A DNA stretch of 64,000 nucleotides from Sipunculus nudus (taxonomy: Eukaryota > Annelida > Sipuncula > Golfingiida > Sipunculidae): the NCBI GenBank assembly GCA_026874595.1, contig CM049306.1, positions 98,325,642 through 98,389,641 on the forward strand, in the 5' to 3' direction. A program made the position numbers and the translations under genes. Shown piece by piece: positions 28,001 to 40,259 of the stretch. Within the stretch, counting starts at the first letter, position 1. Each line of letters begins with the position of its first letter. Under the pieces are notes generated by a model, which saw nothing but the letters and a program-made list of their open reading frames with translations, did no database searches and was not told where the DNA came from.

Positions 28001-31000
28001 GGTGTTTCCATTTTAATTTCTTTCACCTTTCTAGTTCCTAACTGTTCCCAATGAAGTTCTTTTTCCTGCTCTACTTCATGGGTGTTTCCATTGTAATTTC
28101 TTTCTCCTTTCTAGTTCCTAACTGTTCCCAATGAAATTTCCTTTTCCTGCTCTACTTAATGGGTGTTTCCATTGTAATTTTTCTCCTTCTCTTCTTCCTA
28201 ACTATTCCCAATGAAATTTCATTTTCCTGCTCTACTTCAAGGGTGTTTCCATTGTAATTTCTTTCACCTTTCTAGTTCCTAACTGTTCACAATGAAATTT
28301 CCTTTTCCTGCTCTACTTAATGGGTGTTTCTATTGTAATTTTTCTCCTTCTCTTCTTCCTAACTATTCCCAATGAAATTCCCTTTTCCTGCTCTACTTCA
28401 TGGGTGTTCCCATTGTAATTTTTCTCCTTTTCTTCTTCCTAACTATTCCCAATGAAATTTCATTTTCCTGCTCTACTTCAAGGGTGTTTTCATTGTAATT
28501 TCTTTCTCCTTTCTATTTCCTAACTATTCCCAATGAAGTTTTTTTCCTGCTCTACTTCATGGGTGTTTCCATTGTAATTTCTTTCTCCTTTCTAGTTCCT
28601 AACTGTTCCCAATGAAATTTCCTTTTCCTACTCTACTTAATGGGTGTTTCTATTGTAATTTCTTTCTCCTTTCTAGTTCCTTACTATTCACAATGAAATT
28701 TCCTTTTCCTGCTCTACTTAATGGGTGTTTCCATTGTAATTTCATTCTCCTTTCTAGTTCCTAACTGTTCAGATTAAAATTTTCTTTTCCTGCTCTACTT
28801 AATGGGTGTTTCTATTGTAATTTCTTTCTCCTTTCTAGTTCCTAACTATTCCCAATGAAATTTCCTTTTCCTGCTCTACTTAATGGGTGTTTCTATTGTA
28901 ATTTCTTTCTCTTTTCTAGTTCCTAACTATTCCCAATGAAATTTCCTTTTTCTGCTCTACTTCATGGGTGTTTCCATTGTAATTTCTTTCTCCTTTCTAG
29001 TTCCTAACTATTCTCATTGGAATTTCCTTTTCCTGCTCTACTTAATGGGTGTTTCCATTGTAATTTCTTTCTCCTTTCTAGTTCCTAACTGTTCCCATTA
29101 AAATTTTCTTTTCCTGCTCTACTTAATGGGTGTTTCTATTGTAATTTCTTTCTCCTTTCTAGTTCCTAACTATTCCCAATGAAATTTCCTTCCTGCTCTA
29201 ATTAATGGGTGTTTCCATTGTAATTTCTTTCTCCTTTCTAGTTCCTAACTATTCCCATTGAAATTTCCTTTTCCTGCTCTACTTAATGGGTGTTTCTATT
29301 GTAATTTCTTTCTCCTTTCTAGTTCCTTACTGTTCACAATAAAATTTCCTTTTCCTGCTCTACTTAATGGGTGTTTCTATTGTAATTTATTTCTCCTTTC
29401 TAGTTCCTAACTATTCCCAATGAAATTTCCTTTTTCTGCTCTACTTCATGGGTGTTTCCATTGTAATTTCTTTCTCCTTTCTAGTTCCTAACTATTCCCA
29501 TTGAAATTTCCTTTTCCTGCTCTACTTAATGGGTGTTTCCATTGTAATTTCTTTCTCCTTTCTAGTTCCTAACTATTCCCAATGAAATTTCCTTTTCCTG
29601 CTCTACTTAATGGGTGTTTCTATTGTAATTTCTTTCTCCTTTCTAGTTCCTAACTATTCCCAATGAAGTTTTTTTTCCTGCTCTACTTCATGGGTGTTTC
29701 CATTGTAATTTCTTTCTCCTTACTAGTTCCTAACTATTCCCAATGAAGTTTTTTTCCCTGCTCTACTCAGTGGGTGTTTCCATTGTAATTTCTTTCTCCT
29801 TTCTAGTTCCTAACTGTTCCCAATGAAATTTCCTTTTCCTGCTCTACTTAATGGGTGTTTCTATTGTAATTTCTTTCTCCTTTCTAGTTCCTAACTATTC
29901 CCAATGAAATTTCCTTTTCCTGCTCTACTTAATGGGTGTTTCCATTGTAATTTCTTTCTCCTTTCTAGTTCCTAACTATTCCCATTGAAATTTCCTTTAC
30001 CTGCTCTACTTTCGGGGTGTTCCCATTGTAATTTGTTTCTCCTGCTCTACTCCCTAACTGTTCCCATTAAAATTTCTTTTTCCTGCTCTACTTCATGGGT
30101 GTTCCCATTGTAATTTTTCTCCTTCTCTCCTTCCTAACTATTCCCAATGAAATTTCCTTTTCCTGCTCTACTTCATGGGTGTTTCCATTGTAATTTCTTT
30201 CACCTTTCTAGTTCCTAACTGGGTGTTCCCATTGTAATTTTTTCTCCTTCTCTACTTCCTAACTGTTCCCATTGAAATTTCTTTTTCCTGCTCTACTTCC
30301 GGGGTGTTTCCATTGTAATTTCTTTCTCATTCCTTATTTCCTAACCCTTCCCATAGGAATTTCTTATTCCTGCTCCACTTTCGGGGTGGTCCCGTTGTAA
30401 TTTATTTCTCCTGCTTTACTCTCGGAGTGTTTCGATTGTTATTTCTTTATTGTTATTTCTTTCCTCTGTCCTACTCGCATAGTGTTCCCATTGTAATTTC
30501 TTTCTCCTGCTCTACTCCCTAACTGTTCCCATTAAAATTCCTTTTTCCTGCTCTACTTCATGGGTATTCCCATTGTAATTTTTTCTCCTTCTCTACTTCC
30601 TAACTGTTCCCATAGGAATTTCTTATTCCTGCTCTACTTCCGGGGTGATCCCATTGTAATTTATTTCTCCTTCTCTCCTTCCTAACTGATCCCATTAAAT
30701 TTTTTTCCTGCTTTACTTCCGTAGTGTTCCCATTGTAATTTCTTTCTCCTACTCTACTCGCTAAGCGATCCCATTGTAATTTCTTTCTCCTTTCTAGTTC
30801 CTAACTGGGTGTTCCCATTGTAATTTTTTCTCCTTCTCTACTTCCTAACTGTTCCCATTGAAATTTCTTTTTCCTGCTCTACTTCCGGGGTGTTTCCATT
30901 GTAATTTCTTTCTCATTCCTTATTTCCTAACTTTTCCCATAGGAATTTCTTATTCCTGCTCCACTTTCGGGGTGGTCCCGTTGTAATTTATTTCTCCTGC

Positions 31001-31730
31001 TTTACTCTCGGAGTGTTTCGATTGTTATTTCTTTATTGTTATTTCTTTCCTCTGTCCTACTCGCATAGTGTTCCCATTGTAATTTCTTTCTCCTGCTCTA
31101 CTCCCTAACTGTTCCCATTAAAATTCCTTTTTCCTGCTCTACTTCATGGGTATTCCCATTGTAATTTTTTCTCCTTCTCTACTTCCTAACTGTTCCCATA
31201 GGAATTTCTTATTCCTGCTCTACTTCCGGGGTGATCCCATTGTAATTTATTTCTCCTTCTCTCCTTCCTAACTGATCCCATTAAATTTTTTTTCCTGCTT
31301 TACTTCCGGGGTGTTCCCATTATAATTTCTTTCTCCTACTCTAATCGCTAAGCGATCCCATTGTAATTTCTTTCTCCTGCTCTACTCCCTAACTGTTCCC
31401 ATTAAAATTCCCTTTTCCTGCTCTACTTCATGGGTGTTTCCATTGTAATTTTTTCTCCTTCTCTACTTCCTAACTGTTCCCATAGGAATTTCTTATTCCT
31501 GCTCTACTTCCGGGGCGGTCCCATTGTAATTTATTTCTCCTTCTCTCCTTCCTAACTGTTCCCATTAAATTTTTTTTCCTGCTTTACTTCCGGGGTGTTC
31601 CCATTGTAATTTCTTTCTCCTACTTTACTCGCTAAGCCTTCCCATTGTAATTTCTTTCTCCTGCCCTACTCCCTGAGTATTCCCGTTGAAAAGTTCTATT
31701 TTCCTGCCCTCTTCTCCGAGTTCCCATTTT
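22050..31730. repeat. 9.7-kb satellite array with 81-bp higher-order core
   Basis: The core (about 22300-30000) is tandem 81-bp units, roughly 95 copies; ctattcccaatg recurs at 22301, 22382 and 22463. Each unit is two diverged halves: about 41 bp (gtttccattgtaatttcttt then ctcctttctagttcctaacta) and about 40 bp (ttcccaatgaaatttccttt then tcctgctctacttcatgggt). Both edges (22050-22300 and 30030-31730) are less regular 40/41-bp monomers of the ancestral type. Sub-families are marked by shared variants (ttccgggg, taatgggtgtttcta, ggaatttccttttactg). The plus strand is strongly pyrimidine-rich. Although 81 is 27 codons, most units carry an in-frame TGA (from aatgaaa), so the array is not coding. 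Confidence 0.98.
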
Positions 31731-34700
31731 TTGTGTTTTCTTACACCTCTTCTAATTTCCGTCGCCTCAAAATTGCATCGATCCTGTTTTAGGCCCTGAC
31801 GACCCAATTGGTTTTCCCTCCTCTTTTTTGGTCTCTCATTGTAGCTGATGAAAGACTTATTATGGGCACCACTATGGTCACTTTTATACAGCCTCTATCA
31901 GACATGTATACAATATTTGAAATGGATATTAAAAGTTAAAAATAAATCATATGGATAATTTTTTTTAGTATTCTTAGAAGATAATTTCTGTGACACATCT
32001 ATATATGCACGCCTAGTTTCTCAACAAAATTCTATTATTAATTCCTGCACGAGGACCTTATCACTAAATCTAACAAGTCGTCTAAACATGATGTATCAGT
32101 GGTGTATTATCAAGGTGAATTTAAGTTAAATGTGCAACATTCTTTGATAAAGTTATTAATAATGTGATAAATTTAATGGTCACGCACAATATCTTATCCC
32201 AAATAATTCATTTAATAAATAACTGGAATGGTCTAACGTCGAACACTTTTACTGCAAGCTGAAGGCACGCTCATCTTGCATGTGATAAACGAAGATTGTT
32301 TCAAATTTCTTTAAATGCAAGCTAATTATTTAATTTGATTTTTTAATTGATTTTATAAAATTTAATTTTAACTTAATTTTCTCAAATAGACCTAAACCCT
32401 TAATAAGAATGAGAAATAAGCAAACAATGTTTCAACATTAGCGATCGAAATCACTGCAATTAGTAAATTTTAGCCCAGAGTTCTCACGCTATGATAATAA
32501 ATTACTTCCGTCAGAACACGTTTCAATAAAGATGAAAACGATATGGTTTCTGCACGCCTAAAAATCTTTAATTAATATTTCCAAAGCTAATTATAACATT
32601 TCTCAGTTTCCGAATATCATGTGTATTAGGTTCCTTATGGAGCAATCCAGCAGGTCCCAGCTTTCGGGAAAGAAGAACCTCCCTCAACATATTACTCCCT
32701 TACTAGATGACGCATAACAAAAACCTTCCCGAAATTATTGTCAATTCAGCAGCTCTCACATTCTAATTTTCAAGGTGGCACTCATCTGTGAGAACTAGGG
32801 ACACTCATAACGATATTGGCACGAGGATTCTCATCAATTCTCCCGATCCATCGAGATTGAAACGGTGGCAACTATCGGGCCACCATTTCCTAATTGAGTT
32901 ACCGATAATTTGCCTTGTTTGGCGCTGGAAACAGATGTAAAATAAAAGTTCCGCATTCGTTAATATTTACACCAGGCAAGTCATAGCGGGAAGCTCGAGG
33001 GCGAGAAGGCTAACATAATACCAACACGTGTTCCAAGTTAGGAAGGCATTGATAAGGTATTCATGGATCGACGGCTAAAAATAGAAACAGTTCCACTTGT
33101 GTGATAGTTCGGTTATAAGAGGAATATAAAGAACTTACCTTGAGATAATCCAATTTCTGACAAAGACTTGAGCAGAATAATGAATTCATAATTTTCTTTT
33201 CTCGGCAATACGAAGAGGAATAAGTTTTCTTGCACTTTTCTTACTTTGTCTGATTTTAATGTATATTCATTTGTTATACTTATGTGTAGTTTTTTATATA
33301 ATGTATTTTCAAACGGTGACATTTAAGGTGTAATTGGTTCATGTATTTGTTGTCCCCAGCTCGATTTATTTAATCGAGTCCAGAGCATGTAAGCTCTCTT
33401 AAATTTAGTCCGGAAAAAAATTAATTCTGTCAATATTAAAATGTATCTCATGAATATCCAACCGCCCCTAAGAAGCAAGAACCAGTTATTTTAAGAATAC
33501 AAAGTGAAAAGGGTGAAATTGAAAGAACCACCCAACCTAACAAAATTTAAAAACCGGATATTAAAATTATAACTTTGTTATTAAATCACCTTTGATGAAA
33601 ACCTAGAGACATATGTGGCAAAACAGAATTAACCTTTTGGGGTACCCTATTATTAGGCATTAAAATATATATGTGACGTCACATGTATTGTGTGACGTCA
33701 AATTTGATTCTTGTCTATTTTATGGTTTTTGTCCTTTCGAACATAATCCTTTCGATGAAGAAGAATAAAACACTTGTTTGTGTTTTTCTCTGGTTTGCTA
33801 CTGACATTGATACGTGTATTTTAAATAAATTCCTTAATGTAGCATATGGTAGTTAACAATGCAGGTTTCTGCTTTGTTTGTTAATTACTTCGATGCACAG
33901 GTATGTGGAATGGCATTACTTCATATTTACTAAATTTTAATTGAAAATGCAGGTCAAAGAACTTAAAGGCGAAAGAAAATTTATAATCGTTCTTGAAGTA
34001 TCCAAAATTCATTTTATTCGTGGAGATCCAAAATTAAATGGAAAATTGGTCAAATTTTAGGAGGCGACTACCGGATAAAATTATTTTGTGAACAATGTTT
34101 GTTTATTTGTTGTGCGTTGGATGTTCCGAGTTCATTAACTTATTCATACCTGATATATTAGATAAAAAGTAATGCCATTATAAACACAGGCTTCATAACA
34201 TGTAGCACACAGATCTCAAATTTCCATATCCGTTTCCCAATTTGGGAAATTTTCTTTCAGCGGACTTCACCACTCCGGACGCCTTAGGCTAGTAATTTAA
34301 AGTGCAAAGCAAAGGGCACTTCTTTTAGGACAACTAACACCTGTACAATTATTCTTCCATCAGGACCAGATAATTGAGGGTTGTATCGATCGAGTAAAAA
34401 AAAGGGCGTCTGATGCATCCACAAGCAAACCAAATTACAAATTGTGTTTGATCAATGTTGGAAGACGGGCGGTAAAAATGGCATCGTCGCTGTCGCCAAC
34501 ATTGAAGGGAAAGTGTGTATGTAATATTACTAACCCCATGTCATTGATGTTTTTTCTCGTGTTTACAGTCTTGTGTCTTTATTAATATTAAAAAGTTATT
34601 CTTAGAAATATTGCCCCATGCGTTTATACTTTTCTGTAAATATGCTTTATTCTACAAATGTTAGAATTCTCGATTTCTCCGTTAATGTACATGTGAAATA

Positions 34701-34993
34701 ACATATAACTATTATGCACCAATAATAAAATATCTCTCCCTTTAACAGAAATGTCTCCCCCCCCCCCTCCACCCCCAAAAAAGGCCATATTTTCTTTCTG
34801 CACCATTGGTACATTGCTTACATATATGTGTTTATGTGTTTTAATTACACAGTCGATGTCCCTCTTTATTTATAGAGTAAGGCATAAACAACCTATACAT
34901 AATTATTTACTGAGGTAAGGTTTAAAATCAGATATAAGGATGGATGAAATGACACACACAGGTGTTGACAGAGAATATACATACATTAAACAC

Positions 34994-34998
<5 letters not shown>
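31731..34998. other. AT-rich unique sequence, no gene seen
   Basis: 3.3 kb. Small items: two CRE-type TGACGTCA octamers at 33674 and 33693 (separate entry), and a C10 run at about 34757-34768. Open frames are at most about 70 codons without motifs. Confidence 0.4.
33674..33700. promoter_or_regulatory. Pair of CRE-like TGACGTCA octamers
   Basis: Two perfect palindromic TGACGTCA words, at 33674-33681 and 33693-33700, start 19 bases apart; both are preceded by tg, giving tgTGACGTCA twice. This is the binding word of the CREB/ATF bZIP family. No transcription unit is visible nearby, so regulatory function is only inferred. Confidence 0.35.
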
Positions 34999-35038
<40 letters not shown>

Positions 35039-35039
35039 T
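34999..35039. repeat. (AG)n microsatellite
   Basis: About 13 AG dinucleotides followed by acagag repeats. Confidence 0.95.
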
Positions 35040-35483
35040 CAGATATTAGGTGAAAACTTCAGGGCATTCCGAGAATATGGATTAGATTTAGTGTGGATCC
35101 GGCATATGATGCGGATTCTGGTACTTCAGCAAGGAATATTCACGAATGTAGAGTCCCTTATAAATATGGGCAGAATAAATAATTGCAAACTCATGGCGAA
35201 TGCTCGCATTCCTTAGAATACTGATTTCTAGTTATTAAATGCTGTTATTTCTATTCAGTGTGACCATTCTAGTGAAGGAGATCGAATATTTGATTAAAAA
35301 TAATAAATTGTATATTTAAAGACGCCTCTCCTTAGGATGACGACGCTTTGGTCTTTTGTTGAGTCTTTGTGACTTTGGGAAAGTTAAAATTTGGACCATT
35401 CTTCAAGGCAGAGATTACAGCTTCCACTGGAGAGATTTCTAGGAAGAGATTGTTTAAAAAGGCAGGCATAATCCTAATCCCCA
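35040..35483. other. Unique sequence, no gene seen
   Basis: About 440 bp without a recognisable feature. Confidence 0.4.
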
Positions 35484-35601
35484 TACAGTCTCACCTGACC
35501 GTGACTGAGTGCTTCGGAACATAATATCATGACGACACCAACCGCCAACCGTTCGTTAACGGTGCACATCTGACGATTGCGATATAATAAAAAACGCGTT
35601 A

Positions 35602-35651
<50 letters not shown>

Positions 35652-35974
35652 TCTTCTTTCTCTGTACGTCGTGAGCTCTGTTTCCACATCATATAATAAC
35701 TCCCTGTGAGGCCTGCCTGGGTACAGACATGTCTGTTCATCGGTAATATCAACAACTACTGCATGTGTGAATAGGGTTTATGTTGGTACGTTCTCCCTGG
35801 AATGGGCTTGTCTCTGTCTCCGTTATTAACGTCAATGTGCTTCGTCTTCCGTCGTATACAGTCTCACCTGACCGTGACTGAGTGCTTCGGAACATAATAT
35901 CATGACGACACCAACCGCCAACCGTTCGTTAACGGTGCACATCTGACGATTGCGATATAATAAAAAACGCGTTA

Positions 35975-36030
<56 letters not shown>

Positions 36031-36236
36031 TCTTCTTTCTCTGTACGTCGTGAGCTCTGTTTCCACATCATATAATAACTCCCTGTGAGGCCTGCCTGGG
36101 TACAGACATGTCTGTTCATCGGTAATATCAACAACTACTGCATGTGTGAATAGGGTTTATGTTGGTACGTTCTCCCTGGAATGGGCTTGTCTCTGTCTCC
36201 GTTATTAACGTCAATGTGCTTCGTCTTCCGTCGTAT
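35484..36236. repeat. Recent 373-bp tandem duplication
   Basis: Copy 1 is about 35484-35856 and copy 2 about 35857-36236. They look identical apart from the length of an internal (AT)n tract (about 21 repeats in copy 1 at 35604-35645, about 25 in copy 2 at 35978-36028). The unit starts tacagtctcacctgaccgtg and ends cttcgtcttccgtcgta. Minus-strand open frames with Ile-Tyr runs are produced by the AT tract. Copy 2 ends directly at the start of the foldback region. Confidence 0.95.
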
Positions 36237-36264
36237 CTAATTAGCATAAAATTATACTAATTAG

Positions 36265-38346
36265 CATAAAATTATGCTTATTAGCATAAAACAAAATGGC
36301 CGCCAAAATAATGCGAAAATAGAAAAAAAATGTCATAATTACCTTTACATTCGACATAGAGGGTCATCCAATACATGAATTCTGGGGTATTATGACCCAG
36401 AGAATTCATTTTTGGTATTGTTTTAGTCATAATGTCCACCATTTATAATGTAGCTGTACTCCAATTTAAAAAAACTGTAAATATACTGAATACATAATTT
36501 GGTTAGCAGGCCTACGTATGTTATAAAGCATTCTGGAGATCGAGGGTAATAAAAATTAAACTAATTAAACACTTAGATGAAGATGAGATGATCCGGACAG
36601 GAGCGGGAAGTAAGGGAAGTAAAACATAAAATATACATCCTAAATCTGTGAATGTGGAAGTCCACAGTTAGATAACCTTTGACAAAATATGTTAAGAAGA
36701 AGAAAATGTGGAGAAAGGGGGAGGGGCTTCAAGTATGGCTCATCTGTCTGTAATGCTTTTGGACCCATAACCATATGTAAATATTTTTGAGGGACTAGGT
36801 AGTTTTCCCTGCATATGACAGCTTCGTCCATTCGTATGTTCACCCTTTATAATATACTAAACAACAACTCTTTTATTATGCATGTCCCTGTTAAATTTGA
36901 TACGAATAAAGATAAATTTCCGTAAAGGTGCCATTTTGATTTACTTGACCCAAATTATGTTCACTTAAATCCTTCAAACAAAATAAATTCTCGTCGAAGT
37001 TGTAAATATCGGGCCTCGTCGTGACACGAGCGGGAAAATTAAAATAAATGTTTGGATAACGGCAGTTTCGCTTTTATTGTTTCATTATGAAGGCCATACA
37101 TCGGTAACTAAAAAAGATGAAGATGCTGATATAGACAGAGCAAACAAATACCAAACCAGGGAAGTAAAACATAAAAATGATACATCCTAAGTCTGTGAAT
37201 GTTAACGGTCACGTATGGAAGTCCACGGTTAGATAACCTTTGACAAAATATGTATACACTGCATGAAAGTCAGGGAGAAGGGCGGCGGGGGGCTTCAAGT
37301 ATGACTCAGCTATTTTTTTGCTTTTCGACCCCGCTATAATCATATATAAATATTTTTTAAGGGCCAGTTGTTTCCATCCATGTGACAGCATTGTCCGTTC
37401 GTATGTACACCCTTCATAATACACTCTACAAAAACTTACATAATTTTTTTTATCATGCATGTACCATTATTATAATATTACAACTGATACATTTGCCACG
37501 AATAAGGATGAATTTCCGTAAAGGTGCCATTTTGATTTAAATGGACCCAAATTATGCTCACATTATACCCCTACAACTAAGTAAAATCTTGTTTAAATTG
37601 TAAATATCGGACCTCGTCGTGACTCAAGAGGGATAAATAAAAACTGTGTGGATAACGGCAGTTTTGCCCTTATTGTTCCACTATGAAGGTCATGCATAGG
37701 TAACAAAAAAGCATATTATTTTTATAATGTATAACAGCTGTTTTCCAGAACGTTTAATCATCTCATCTTCATCTATACTTGAGTGTTTAATGAGTTTGTT
37801 ACAGGTATCTTTTTTATTGTGAGCTGTTGACATTCTTATTCGTGTTAGGCAGGACCTGGTTTATTGTGCGCAGGAGTGATACCTGTGTCTGTTAGGCAAG
37901 CATTGTCCATTGCCATTGGAGACGCGCGAGCTGGGCCGGCCCGCTGTAGTATGTAGTCACGCTGCCCAGTGTTACAGAATCTGATTTTTATTTATCTCCG
38001 TAACAAAATTTATGTTCATCAAGACTACGTGATCTGTTGTTATTAGTTTCCGTAACAAGTTTAATTTATTACCATTTATCTCAAGAATGCTTTGGAACAT
38101 ACGTACTGAGCAAATCATGTGTTCAGTGTATTTACAGGTTTTTTTTTCAAATCGGAGAACAGCTACATTAGAATTGGTTGTCATTATGACTAAAACAATA
38201 CCAAAATGAATTCTCTGTGTCATAATACCCCAGAATTCATGTAATGGATGACCCTCTATGTCACATGTAAAGGTAATTATTGCATTATTGGTATTTTCGC
38301 ATTATTTTGGCGGCCATTTTGTTTTATGTTAATTAGCAAAAATTGC
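36265..38346. mobile_element. Foldback-like element with about 180-bp inverted ends
   Basis: The outer arms 36265-36445 and 38171-38346 are inverse copies (shared blocks: ataaaacaaaatggccgcc, aaaataatgcgaaaata, catagagggtcatcca, catgaattctggggtattat). A second inverted pair lies inside: tagatgaagatgagatgat at about 36573-36592 and its inverse at about 37757-37776. Between them are two direct repeats of roughly 560-600 bp (separate entry). No transposase-like frame is present. This fits a non-autonomous foldback or long-TIR DNA transposon. I found no clear target-site duplication. The left tip is preceded by three attagcataaaatta-like words. Confidence 0.8.
36600..37720. repeat. Two diverged direct repeats inside the foldback element
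   Basis: Copy A is about 36613-37110 and copy B about 37160-37715. Anchors: gataacctttgacaaaatat at 36671 and 37232; tttccgtaaaggtgccattt at about 36917 and 37513; gataacggcagttt at 37055 and 37651. The offset grows from 561 to 596 through indels. The copies share long blocks but are clearly diverged. Short minus-strand frames in each copy (67 and 83 codons) show some similarity to each other, as expected from the DNA duplication. I do not call them genes. Confidence 0.85.
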
Positions 38347-39473
38347 CCAAGGCTGACAGAGGGCCAACTAACGTATTTTTCACACCTGACATGTGGGCAA
38401 ACAAAATCCACAGAGAAAAAAACTGAAGACCATAAAACAAGGTTGAGTCCTGGGGCGACCGGACTATACTTCCCGCCGTCCCAAAGCACAATGGGGCATG
38501 CATGAATTGTTTAAGTGTTTTACCCTTATACCTCCTTGCTTATCATTGGAAACTGTTTGATTCCATTTCTGTGCTTACACTTACTGTCCGGCAGGCTTTT
38601 CTTCTGGTTGAAACAATTAAATGAATCTGAACCCGTCACATTCGAACCTACGCCTCCCAGTACACCAGCTCTGCGACTAAACAACTGGCATAAATACGGA
38701 GGGCCTGGTCGCTCGGTACTTTTCCAACATTAATATTTGAAACAGAACATACATCCTTCACCGGATCATCTAGCCGCAATTTATGAGTGCAAGTGACCTC
38801 AAAATCGGTTTTCGTCACATTGCCGGATTTCATTCTTTTGTTTACTTTGAGAATTCATTCAAAAAATCATTAACCCTAATCACATGGACGTAGCAACAGG
38901 ATAACGATCAATATGTCTAAAGTCGTAAAGAGTACTTGGATAAGAATCAATGAAATGGGTTGGCGCGGCTTCCACAGCAATTTCCGCTTGTCCTCAAGGT
39001 AGGAGAGAAATAGTTATTCTCATTGCCAAAAGATGTCGCTTTGTTTCGGTGCAAGATCCAAATGCACATCACAGTGAAATTGTTCAAATGTGAAATAAAT
39101 AAACAAATAAATAAAATAAAATATGAAACGGACGAACACAAAGACCAACTTGCCACAATTGTTTTCATTTACAATATACACCAAAGCTCTCAACATAATC
39201 ATCTAGTGTAATCAGTCTTTTCCGAACGTTATAAAAACTTTTAACTTTGGTTTACTGGGTTTTGTAAACAATTCTTTGAATATTGGGGAGGGTGTACGCT
39301 TTTTGTAACCATGCTCATTGCTTATTACCCGAAATAGCTCTTACCATTTATATATATCCAATGAAGATGACGTCAAATGTCATAAGTTGGACATATTCTT
39401 TAGTCTGCGAGGTTTTTAATCTAGATCGTTGATGAATGTTACAGCTCAGGTCACGTGAGTGTGCTTGCCACAA
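38347..39473. other. Unique sequence with a possible SINE head
   Basis: No protein gene seen. A tRNA-like stretch at 38632-38690 is listed separately. The rest, including a short aataaataaa run at 39096-39122, shows nothing I can support. Confidence 0.4.
38632..38690 (-). other. tRNA-like SINE head (weak)
   Basis: On the minus strand TAGTCGCAGAGCTGG (A-box-like) is followed by GGCGTAGGTTCGAATG (B-box-like GGTTCGAAT). No anticodon arm or tail is clear. It could be the head of a degraded SINE. Confidence 0.35.
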
Positions 39474-40215
39474 TGTCTCAGGTAGTTTATGTTATTAGGT
39501 AATAATAATAATAATAATTAGTAGTAGAAGTATTATACCAATGTGAAAATTAATATTAATAACATTACTACTACTATTACTACTACTACTAATAATAACA
39601 AAAATATCAATACTAATATTTTTTTCTACTAAAATAATAATAATTTAATGTCTCAGATAGTTTATGTAATTATGTAATCAATAATAATTATTATTATAAA
39701 TAGTAGTATTATTATATCAATGTAAAAATTATTATTAACAACATTGCAACTATTACTACTAATACTACTACTGATAATAATAATAACAACATAAATGTCA
39801 ATACTAATATTAATTCTGCTAAAATATTATTAATTTAATGTCTCAGGTAGTTTATGTTATTATGTAATTGATAATAATTATTATTATAAGTAGTAGTATT
39901 ATTATATCAAAGTGAAAATTATTATTAACAACATTACTACTACTACTTCTACTGCTACTACTACTACTACTACTGAAAATAATAATAATAACATCAATGT
40001 CAATACTAATAATAATTCTGCTAAAATATTAATATTTTAATATCTCAGGTAGTTTTTGTCATTATGTTATTAATAATAAATATTATTATAAGTAGCAGTA
40101 TTATTATATTATATTAATAACATTACTAATACTACTACTATTACTATTACTTCTACTACTTCTATTGATAATAATACTACTAATTATGACAAAAATGTCA
40201 ATCCTAAAATTAATT
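39474..40215. repeat. Array of about 190-bp TAC/TAA-rich units
   Basis: The word tctcaggtagtttatgttat (or a close variant) recurs at about 39475, 39649, 39841 and 40043. Each time it is followed by ataataattattattataag, agtagtattattatatcaa, an aacattactactacta block and ataatgtcaatactaata. Four irregular units of 175-200 bp, themselves built of trinucleotide microsatellites. Confidence 0.85.
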
Positions 40216-40259
40216 ATTGTTATAGTCGCCAGACCAAGGCTGGCGACTATAATAATAAT
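40213..40259. repeat. 20-bp stem inverted repeat
   Basis: attattgttatagtcgccag, loop accaagg, then the inverse arm ctggcgactataataataat, with one mismatch in 20 pairs. It closes the TAC/TAA array and could be a tiny MITE or an excision remnant. Confidence 0.8.
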
